DNA from: Candidatus Thiodictyon intracellulare
GTDB taxonomy: Bacteria > Pseudomonadota > Gammaproteobacteria > Chromatiales > Chromatiaceae
DNA length: 5,014 nucleotides
Assembly: GCA_016292295.1 (NCBI GenBank)
Contig: JADNEJ010000401.1
Coordinates: 1 to 5,014 of the forward strand
Direction: 5' to 3'
Position 1 is the stretch's first letter; every line of letters begins with the position of its first letter. Shown one piece after another: positions 1-4,584 of this stretch. The position numbers and the translations under genes were made by a program. The notes beneath the pieces were generated by a model. That model was given only the letters and a program-made list of their open reading frames with translations. It was not told where the DNA came from and did not search any database.

Positions 1-1
1 T

Positions 2-64
2 GCCCTCACCAGCCATCTGATCGGGGCGACCCGCTACGGCTACTTGGCAACCAGGCGGGACTAA
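2..64 (+). CDS. C-terminal end of an unidentified protein (partial)
   Basis: An open frame enters from the left window edge and ends at TAA (62-64), giving 20 residues ending GYLATRRD. Codon third positions are mostly G or C, as in the neighbouring genes, and the frame converges on dnaB with a hairpin between them, as expected for two convergent genes. The other two plus frames are less attractive: one stops at once and the other runs on to 114 with a less natural composition. I do not recognise the family. In many gammaproteobacteria alr follows dnaB on the same strand, and this is not that arrangement. The piece is too short to be sure it is coding. Confidence 0.3.
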   Translation, partial: ALTSHLIGATRYGYLATRRD

Positions 65-123
65 ACGGTTACCCGGATACGCTGGCGGCGCCAAGAGTTG
101 CAGCGCAGAGCGCCTGACACGGG

Positions 124-148
124 CGTAACACCGCGCAGCGGTGTTACG
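124..148. terminator. Perfect 11-bp hairpin between convergent genes, possible bidirectional terminator
   Basis: The arms CGTAACACCGC (124-134) and GCGGTGTTACG (138-148) are exact reverse complements around the 3-base loop GCA. The hairpin lies 28 bases beyond the dnaB stop and 60 bases beyond the stop of the gene entering from the left, the usual place for a terminator shared by convergent genes. Neither side has a U-tract, so classical intrinsic termination is not supported. It could equally act as an mRNA 3'-end stabiliser or be one copy of a short palindromic repeat. Confidence 0.45.
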
Positions 149-175
149 AGAAGAAGGGGATGTCGGCCCTTAAGG

Positions 176-3079
176 TCAGCGCATCTCTTCACCGTAATAG
201 TTATCGGTGTAGTTCTCGAACTTAGTGTACTTACCGAGGAAGGCGAGCCGCAGGGTCCCGATGGGGCCATTGCGCTGCTTGCCGATGATGATCTCGGCCA
301 CGCCTTTGTCCTTGCTCTCGTTGTTGTAGACTTCATCGCGGTAAATAAATACAATTAAATCAGCGTCTTGTTCAATTGCCCCGGATTCACGCAGGTCCGA
401 CATCACGGGCCTCTTGTTCGGCCGTTGCTCGAGACTGCGATTGAGCTGGGACAGGGCGATCACTGGCACCGCCAGTTCCTTGGCCAGGGCCTTGAGCGAG
501 CGCGAGATGGCGGAGATCTCGGTGGTGCGGTTCTCGTTCGACCCCGGGACCTGCATGAGCTGGAGATAATCGATCACCACGAGCCCCAGGTCCCCGTGCT
601 CACGCTTGAGCCGCCGCGCGCGGGCGCGCAGTTCAGTGGGCGAGAGGGCCGGGGTGTCGTCGATGAAGAGTGAGGCCGCTGCCAGGATGTTGACGGCGGA
701 GGTCAGGCGCGGCCATTCATCATCCTCCAGCTTGCCGGTGCGCACCCGGTGCGAGTCGATGCGCCCGAGCGAGGCCATCATGCGCATCGCCAGTGCATCC
801 CCCGGCATCTCCATGCTGAACACCGCCACCGGCTTGCCGCCCTGGATCGCGGCGTGCTCGGCCAGGTTCATCGCGAAGCTCGTATTGTGGACGCAGATAT
901 CGTTGGCGATGAAGTTATGAGTCTCCGGGATGGTTAGGTCGTAGACATGACGCGGACCCACGGCTTCGATGGCGACGATTTCATCCCAATACAGATCGCT
1001 CGCGGCCAGGGCCTGCAGCCGGCGGTCGCCCAAGGCGTCGGCCAGTTGCGCCAGACGCGGGCGGGTCAAGGTGCGACGGCCGACATGGATGTTGCTCGCC
1101 CCTAAGATGCCAGCACGTTCGGAGAGGCGGCTCCAGGGCTCGTCGCCCTTGGCGACCGCCAGGTCATCCCAGAAGGCGGCGGGAATGAGATCCCGATTGG
1201 TCTGCACCCGTCGCTCTGCCAGTGCCCGAGCGACGCGCTCCAGGGCCGCCTCCTTGGAAAAAATGCCGATCTCGGTTAGGAAGGTCTGGATGGAAACGAG
1301 GTCGGTGATGTCCAGTTGCCAGGCGACCGCCGGGCCATTGGGCCCCTTCATCTGTCGCCGGCGACGCTTGGCAATGACCCCAAAGCGCAGCAACAGGTGC
1401 TGGACCTGCCGCCCGAGCCGCTCGCTGACCGTGGCATAACCGAGTTGCGACTGGCCGGTCGCGAGCACCGTGGCCCAACCGTCGGTGGCAAACAGCCGAT
1501 TGAGGAACAACGCCAACTGCTCCTTGGGCAGTCGGAAAACCGGGGCCGGAACGAACTTGCCATGGGCACCCTTGCCCCAGAGCCCCAGCCCGTCGAGCCA
1601 GCGGGTCAGCGCGTTTTGAGCGTTCTTGAAGGCGCCCTCGCGCCCGTCCGGCAGCCACTGCGCCAACTCCGCGGTAAATAGCCGGTTGAGGCTGTCGAAC
1701 AGTGCCGCGCCGGGCATGGCGCGCCTCTTCGTCCAATTGCAGACACTGGCTGGACTGGCGTCTAGCGCGAGGGCCAGTTCCCGCTGCGACCAGCCTAGCC
1801 GCGCCAGCGCATCTTTGAGCGCCTGGCCGAAGCGGTTGCGCCCTTCACCGATCCGCTCCCGATCCGCGCCGACGCAACAGTCCGTGGTGCGGTTGCGGTG
1901 CTCCCTGATGACCGCGCGCACCCCGCCGAAAGCCGCGACGGCCGCGACGAAATCGGTCTGGATGCGTGGGTCTGAGTTGGTGAGCTTGGGCGCGGCGGCG
2001 GTCAGGCACCCGTCACCGATCAGGTAGCCGAGCAGCCGGACCTCGCAGTCGCGCAACGGTGAGTCGCCGAAGACCGGCAGACGCCGGGGCACGGCCACCG
2101 GTTCCCCGACCGCGAGCTCGGCCAGCGGACGCCAGCCGGTCGCGGTCAGATAGGGGTGGCTGGCGGTGGTCTCGATCTCGCGCCCCAGGCGGGTCGTCAC
2201 GCGGAACACCGGTTTTACGCCATCGTCCACAAAGTCAGTCGGCGCTACCGGGTGCAGGCGCCAGTCGTCCCCCAGAGTCAGCAGGCGCGCCCGCCGACGC
2301 CCGACGATGGTTTCGATGGTCTCGATAGTCTCGACGCTGCCGTCGTCCAGCAGCACCTCGGTACCCGCCTCCACGCACTTGCCCATCGACGGCCGACCGG
2401 CCACGATGATCAGCTCCGAGGGCTGGAGCCCGGAGGTCATCATGTCGAAGTCAGTGAAGCCGGTGGCCAGGCCGGTGATGGGCTCGTCGCGCCGGTAGAG
2501 GTCATCGATACGCTCCACCGCCCGGGTCAGCAGCACCTTGATGGGCTGGAAGCCGGCGCCGCCGCCGCGGGTCTCCTGCTCGGCGATCTCGAACACCCGC
2601 CGCTCGGCCGCGTCCAGCAGTTCACTCGCGTCGCGGCCGGCCGGGTTGTAGCCGCTGTCGGCGATGTCCGTGCCGGCTGCGATCATCTGGCGTAGGACCG
2701 AGGTCTCGCGCACGATCTTGGCATAGGCCTTGATATTGGCCGCGCTCGGCGTCTCGTTAACCAGGGTCCCGAGATAGGACAGGCCGCCGGCCGTGTCCAG
2801 TTGCTCGGTGCGCTCCAGAGTCTCGGCCAGGGTCACCACGTCGAAGGGCTGATCGTCTCCGGCGAGCTTAGTGACGGCACGGAAGATCAGGCGGTGCTCG
2901 CGCCGGTACAGGTCGCGTTCGATCACCATGTCGGCGATGCGGTCCCAGGTGCTGTTGTCCAGCATGAGGCCGCCGAGCAGCGACTGCTCGGCGTGGATGT
3001 TGTGGGGCGGGACTCGCAGGCTGTCCATGGCGGTGTCCGGATAGGGGACCAGCATTTCCTGGTCGGTCGGTTCGAGCAT
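176..3079 (-). CDS. dnaB: Replicative DNA helicase DnaB, intein-containing precursor (967 aa)
   Basis: DnaB is the hexameric 5'-3' helicase that unwinds DNA at the replication fork and works with DnaC-type loaders and DnaG primase. The precursor is an N-extein of 234 residues, an intein (residues 235-732) and a C-extein of 235 residues, so the spliced protein has 469 residues, close to E. coli DnaB. The N-extein holds the N-terminal helical domain (from PPHNIHAEQSLLGG, about residue 24), the linker, and Walker A GRPSMGK, completed by Thr733 after splicing. The C-extein holds the SMEMP glutamate motif, Walker B (VVIDYLQLM), the H4 region (SQLNRSLEQR...DLRESGAIEQDAD) and the KQRNG arginine-finger motif. 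All key residues are present. The start at 3079 is chosen because GAGGGA precedes it and it matches the family N-terminus. The frame stays open upstream to 3628, but only as antisense to ycgN and through a mobile element. A second ATG eight codons in (3053-3055) is a weaker alternative. Neither rplI nor alr, common dnaB neighbours, is in view. Confidence 0.97.
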   Translation of the reverse strand: MLEPTDQEMLVPYPDTAMDSLRVPPHNIHAEQSLLGGLMLDNSTWDRIADMVIERDLYRREHRLIFRAVTKLAGDDQPFDVVTLAETLERTEQLDTAGGLSYLGTLVNETPSAANIKAYAKIVRETSVLRQMIAAGTDIADSGYNPAGRDASELLDAAERRVFEIAEQETRGGGAGFQPIKVLLTRAVERIDDLYRRDEPITGLATGFTDFDMMTSGLQPSELIIVAGRPSMGKCVEAGTEVLLDDGSVETIETIETIVGRRRARLLTLGDDWRLHPVAPTDFVDDGVKPVFRVTTRLGREIETTASHPYLTATGWRPLAELAVGEPVAVPRRLPVFGDSPLRDCEVRLLGYLIGDGCLTAAAPKLTNSDPRIQTDFVAAVAAFGGVRAVIREHRNRTTDCCVGADRERIGEGRNRFGQALKDALARLGWSQRELALALDASPASVCNWTKRRAMPGAALFDSLNRLFTAELAQWLPDGREGAFKNAQNALTRWLDGLGLWGKGAHGKFVPAPVFRLPKEQLALFLNRLFATDGWATVLATGQSQLGYATVSERLGRQVQHLLLRFGVIAKRRRRQMKGPNGPAVAWQLDITDLVSIQTFLTEIGIFSKEAALERVARALAERRVQTNRDLIPAAFWDDLAVAKGDEPWSRLSERAGILGASNIHVGRRTLTRPRLAQLADALGDRRLQALAASDLYWDEIVAIEAVGPRHVYDLTIPETHNFIANDICVHNTSFAMNLAEHAAIQGGKPVAVFSMEMPGDALAMRMMASLGRIDSHRVRTGKLEDDEWPRLTSAVNILAAASLFIDDTPALSPTELRARARRLKREHGDLGLVVIDYLQLMQVPGSNENRTTEISAISRSLKALAKELAVPVIALSQLNRSLEQRPNKRPVMSDLRESGAIEQDADLIVFIYRDEVYNNESKDKGVAEIIIGKQRNGPIGTLRLAFLGKYTKFENYTDNYYGEEMR
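1673..1828 (-). other. Cro/C1-type helix-turn-helix segment inside the intein endonuclease
   Basis: Intein residues 184-235 read like an XRE-family DNA-binding domain. After a first helix (LKDALARLG) comes WSQRELALALDASPASV, i.e. helix 2 (SQRELALAL), a turn, and recognition helix 3 (SPASVCNWTKRR), then a helix beginning GAALFDSLNRLF. The segment lies between endonuclease blocks C and D, where many LAGLIDADG inteins have only a connecting region. The likely job, inferred, is extra DNA contact that helps the endonuclease find or hold its target. I call the fold from the pattern alone, without a profile search. Confidence 0.75.
2306..2332 (-). repeat. Three tandem 9-bp units encoding Glu-Thr-Ile in the intein
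   Basis: GATGGTTTC, GATGGTCTC and GATAGTCTC (plus strand) follow one another directly and encode ETI-ETI-ETI on the minus strand, at intein residues 18-26 just after block A (preceded by GSV). The units differ only at one or two bases. The copy number could change by slippage in multiples of three residues without breaking the frame. The location is a loop between early strands of the splicing fold, where length changes are likely tolerated. Confidence 0.7.
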
Positions 3080-3082
3080 AGT

Positions 3083-3088
3083 TCCCTC
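3083..3088 (-). promoter_or_regulatory. Ribosome binding site of dnaB
   Basis: On the minus strand GAGGGA ends three bases before the ATG at 3079, so its GAGG core is spaced five bases from the start. It is the only good Shine-Dalgarno match near the candidate starts and decides the start codon. Confidence 0.65.
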
Positions 3089-3198
3089 GGCAGGCGCGCA
3101 CTGCGGCGAACGGCGGGCCGGCCGCCGCTCACAGGGACGCGCGATGAATGGCAAAGCCGCCCCGGCGCCCGGGCCAGGTGGGTAGGCGCGCTCAGACT

Positions 3199-3207
3199 GG
3201 GGGGCGG
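3199..3207. repeat. Left 9-bp target-site duplication of element copy A
   Basis: GGGGGGCGG directly abuts the left terminal inverted repeat of copy A and matches the right flank GGGGAGCGG at 8 of 9 positions. A short G-rich match could be chance, but the length and exact abutment agree with the perfect duplication around copy B. Confidence 0.65.
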
Positions 3208-3331
3208 GGCCTTGATCATAATTCCGCCCACCTTGTTCAGCCACGGCGTCGTTTCTCAATTTCAGAACATTGTCTTGCGCGCGTAAACCCACATGGGTCA
3301 GCCGGCTTTCGGCGGATTTGTGATCAAGGCC
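3208..3331 (-). mobile_element. 124-bp miniature inverted-repeat element, copy A
   Basis: This copy is about 84% identical, without any gap, to the reverse complement of the element at 4138-4261. Its ends (3208-3228 and 3311-3331) are 21-bp inverted repeats matching at 19 positions, with consensus GGCCTTGATCAYAAWTCC followed by GCC. It has 9-bp flanking duplications with one mismatch. It is far too short to encode a transposase, so it must be moved by an enzyme encoded elsewhere, as a MITE. It lies 129 bases upstream of the dnaB start in a gene-free stretch. The strand given is the orientation equal to copy B. I cannot name the parent IS. The 9-bp duplication and GGC start would be compatible with, for example, the IS903 group of IS5 or with IS4-type elements, but this is not diagnostic. 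Confidence 0.87.
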
Positions 3332-3340
3332 GGGGAGCGG
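3332..3340. repeat. Right 9-bp target-site duplication of element copy A
   Basis: GGGGAGCGG directly follows the right terminal inverted repeat and pairs with GGGGGGCGG at 3199-3207 with one difference, suggesting an older insertion than copy B. Confidence 0.65.
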
Positions 3341-3494
3341 TATGGCCGGGGATTGTGACCCTGGACCCGCGGGGGGACAAGGGGGAAGATTGGTGGGGCC
3401 GAGGCGCCACGGCGGGCGCGCGTTCGAGTCGCTGTTCAATTCCGGTCCGGAGTCGGGCAAGATGTGAGGCAGACCAGCAGCGAGACCGCGACCG

Positions 3495-3935
3495 ATGAGC
3501 CAAGATGCCCCCTTTTGGGAGACTACGCCCCTGAACGCAATGACCAAGGCGCAGTGGGAATCACTGTGCGACGGCTGCGGCAAGTGCTGTCTGGAGAAAT
3601 TCGAGGATGAGGACACTGGAGACATCATCTACTCGCGCATCGCCTGCGTCCTGCTCGACACCGCGACCTGCCGCTGCCGGGACTATGAAAACCGCGCCAA
3701 CCAAGTAGCGGACTGCGTGTCGCTCGTCCCGGCCGCGCTGGAGGTGCCGAACTGGCTGCCCGAGACCTGCGCCTACCGGCGCCTGCGCGAGGGCAGGCGG
3801 CTGCCCAAGTGGCACCCGCTGTTGACGGGCGACCCTGAGTCCGTGGCGAACGCCGGGCGCTGTGTACGCGGGCGGGTCATCGGGCCTGAGAGCGGGGAGG
3901 ACCCGCTGATGAATCTGATCGACTGGATCAAGTAG
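3495..3935 (+). CDS. ycgN: YcgN-like UPF0260 protein, CxxCxxCC cysteine-cluster family (146 aa)
   Basis: The protein closely resembles E. coli YcgN along its whole length: the start SQDAPFWETTPLNAMT, then WESLCDGCGKCCL, CRCRDYENR, the WLPETCAYRRL segment, LPKWHPLLTG and a C-terminus ending in DWIK. The CxxCxxCC cluster is Cys25, Cys28, Cys31 and Cys32, with further cysteines at 51, 59, 61, 74 and 92. The family (Pfam CxxCxxCC, YkgJ-type) is presumed to bind zinc or an iron-sulfur centre, but its biochemical role is not established. There is no signal peptide or membrane segment, so it should be cytoplasmic. The start is the first ATG after the in-frame TGA at 3465-3467 and matches the family N-terminus, although no strong ribosome binding site is seen. 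The gene is intact and probably was co-transcribed with the broken ygbA-like gene 15 bases downstream. Confidence 0.95.
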   Translation: MSQDAPFWETTPLNAMTKAQWESLCDGCGKCCLEKFEDEDTGDIIYSRIACVLLDTATCRCRDYENRANQVADCVSLVPAALEVPNWLPETCAYRRLREGRRLPKWHPLLTGDPESVANAGRCVRGRVIGPESGEDPLMNLIDWIK

Positions 3936-4128
3936 CGCGGACACCGGTCGATGCCAACCGCCCAACCTGGACCCCGAATCGCCCGCGGAGCAGCGCACCA
4001 TTGATGCCATGCTCAACATCTACTGCCGCGACCTGCACGGCGGCGGGGTCGGCCTGTGCGATACCTGCACCCGGCTGCGGGACTATGCTCATCGGCGCCT
4101 GGACCACTGCCCATTCCAGGAGGCCAAG

Positions 4129-4137
4129 CCGGTCTGC
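4129..4137. repeat. Left 9-bp target-site duplication of element copy B
   Basis: CCGGTCTGC directly abuts the left end of the element and is identical to 4262-4270. Its bases supply part of the Pro-Val-Cys codons of the YgbA-family gene. Confidence 0.93.
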
Positions 4138-4261
4138 GGCCTTGATCACAAATCCGCCCAAGGCCGGCCTGTCCATGTGAGTTTTCGCGCGCAAGACGAT
4201 GTTTTACAAAAGAGCGGCGACGCCTGGATTGAACAAGGTGGGCGGAATTATGATCAAGGCC
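4138..4261 (+). mobile_element. 124-bp miniature inverted-repeat element, copy B, inserted in ygbA
   Basis: Terminal inverted repeats of 21 bp (4138-4158 and 4241-4261, 19 matching positions) bound the element, and a perfect 9-bp direct repeat flanks it on both sides. Because it interrupts a recognisable gene, both boundaries are fixed to the base. It has the same length as copy A and about 20 differences from it. Internal stretches shared by both include CGCGCGCAAGAC near the centre and GAACAAGGTGGGCGGAATTA at the right end. Each end carries TGATCA about five bases in, so a Dam-type GATC site lies in both transposase-binding regions. No transposase is encoded, so mobility would depend on an enzyme in trans. 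Confidence 0.95.
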
Positions 4262-4270
4262 CCGGTCTGC
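4262..4270. repeat. Right 9-bp target-site duplication of element copy B
   Basis: CCGGTCTGC directly follows the right end of the element, and the second half of the YgbA-family gene resumes with its Val-Cys codons (4265-4270). Confidence 0.93.
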
Positions 4271-4373
4271 AACCGCTGCACCGTCCATTGCTACAGCCAG
4301 TCCATGCGTGACCGAATACGCGAGGTCATGCGCTACGCCGGACCGCGGATGCCCAGCATTATGTAGCAAACAC

Positions 4374-4461
4374 AAATGGCTATTTATTCAGTGATTTGAC
4401 TACAACTTCCCGATTCTGAGCCAACCCCGGCAGCCGGGTTTCTCACCGAAAATAGCCGTTT
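4374..4461. repeat. 88-bp structure with 12-bp inverted ends downstream of ygbA
   Basis: AAATGGCTATTT (4374-4385) is the inverted partner of AAATAGCCGTTT (4450-4461), with 11 of 12 positions matching and the last able to pair as G-T in RNA. A smaller GC hairpin lies between the arms. The stretch is clearly richer in A and T than its surroundings, begins eight bases after the stop of the truncated ygbA-like gene and precedes the IS66 remnant. No target-site duplication is visible. It may be a remnant of another small mobile element or an extended terminator. Confidence 0.4.
4423..4441 (+). terminator. Terminator-like hairpin after ycgN-ygbA
   Basis: CCCGG (4426-4430) pairs with CCGGG (4434-4438) around loop CAG, and the stem extends past a bulged C by two A-T pairs (AA 4423-4424 with TT 4439-4440). 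It is followed by TTTCT rather than a full T-run, so this would be a weak intrinsic terminator for the plus-strand ycgN-ygbA unit. Confidence 0.35.
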
Positions 4462-4584
4462 AGCCTCTCCCTGTTCTTAGCCCTCGTGGACGAGCATAAG
4501 CCTACGCGACACAGCTCGACGGCCGCGCCAGAATATGGCACAACCTCCTCAGCGAGAGCGGGCAAGCGCCGCTACGCCACTACC

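Larger units (their letters stand above)
884..2377 (-). mobile_element. DnaB intein (498 aa) with LAGLIDADG homing endonuclease, inserted in the P-loop
   Basis: This is an in-frame protein intron that excises itself and joins the two DnaB halves. It starts with Cys1 directly after GRPSMGK and ends VHN, with Thr as the +1 nucleophile. Block B is TASH (intein residues 71-74), and block F/G is VYDLTIPETHNFIAND followed by CVHN. Cys1, Thr71/His74, penultimate His497, Asn498 and Thr+1 are all present, so a class 1 splicing pathway is expected to work. The endonuclease has block C LLGYLIGDG (residues 115-123, nt 2009-2035), block D starting at Lys274-Phe-Val-Pro, and block E LNRLFATDG (292-300, nt 1478-1504), each with its catalytic aspartate. 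Mycobacterial DnaB inteins are known at the same P-loop site. The unspliced precursor lacks a continuous Walker A loop and should be unable to bind ATP, so helicase activity depends on splicing. No stop or frameshift is seen, so the endonuclease may still be active. Confidence 0.96.
3080..3494. other. Divergent intergenic region dnaB / ycgN
   Basis: This region of 415 bases separates the two divergent genes. It contains the dnaB ribosome binding site, a very GC-rich stretch (3089-3198), miniature element copy A with its 9-bp flanks (3199-3340), and 3341-3494, in which I see nothing beyond G-rich sequence. An in-frame TGA at 3465-3467 limits the ycgN start. I found no convincing -35/-10 pair for either gene. 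The only good -10-like hexamer (TATGAT, minus strand, 3220 to 3215) lies in the end of the mobile element and has no matching -35. Confidence 0.6.
3951..4366 (+). pseudogene. ygbA: YgbA-family (nitrous oxide-stimulated promoter family) gene, disrupted by a MITE
   Basis: Two pieces make up this gene. The first, from MLNIYCRDLHGG (ATG 4009) to HCPFQEAKPVC (ending 4137), and the second, NRCTVHCYSQSMRD to MRYAGPRMPSIM (4271-4366), join perfectly when the 124-bp element and one 9-bp duplication are removed. The joined protein has the YgbA hallmarks: IYCR, LCDTC, YAHRRLDHCPF, KPVCNRCTVHCY and VMRYAGPRM. E. coli ygbA belongs to the NsrR nitric-oxide-response regulon; its biochemical role is unclear. 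The insertion adds 133 bases, which is not a multiple of three, so translation leaves the element in the wrong frame and ends at 4311. The 5' end also seems shifted: conserved EQRTIDAMLNIYC starts before ATG 4009 but has no ATG in frame, and dropping one C from the CCC run 3961-3963 links it to ATG 3951 (MPTANLDPES). The C-terminus stops soon after GPRM, where I expect 15-20 more residues. All three defects argue for a dead gene. Confidence 0.87.

Noticed and set aside
1..16. Possible start of alr after dnaB on the minus strand (ATG at 16)
   Set aside because: There is no ribosome binding site and no alanine racemase N-terminal pattern, and a plus-strand frame ending at 64 fits better.
1164..1736. 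Long open frames on both strands within the intein region (for example 190 codons on the minus strand, 156 on the plus)
   Set aside because: They overlap the intein coding frame in this GC-rich DNA, have no family resemblance and no ribosome binding sites. They are composition shadows.
3080..3628. Extension of dnaB by 183 codons upstream, since the frame is open to an ATG at 3628
   Set aside because: The extra part is antisense to ycgN and reads through the mobile element. DnaB normally starts near the chosen ATG, which has a good ribosome binding site.
3561..4019. 152-codon minus-strand frame opposite ycgN
   Set aside because: It is antisense to a clearly recognised protein and resembles nothing known.
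3199..4270. The two copies as ends of one composite transposon carrying ycgN
   Set aside because: Each copy has its own 9-bp duplication, so they inserted separately. The outer flanks 3199-3207 and 4262-4270 do not match each other.
4009..4311. A 100-residue protein reading from the ygbA start through the element
   Set aside because: It is a chimera created by the MITE insertion. Its last part is out of frame relative to the conserved gene.
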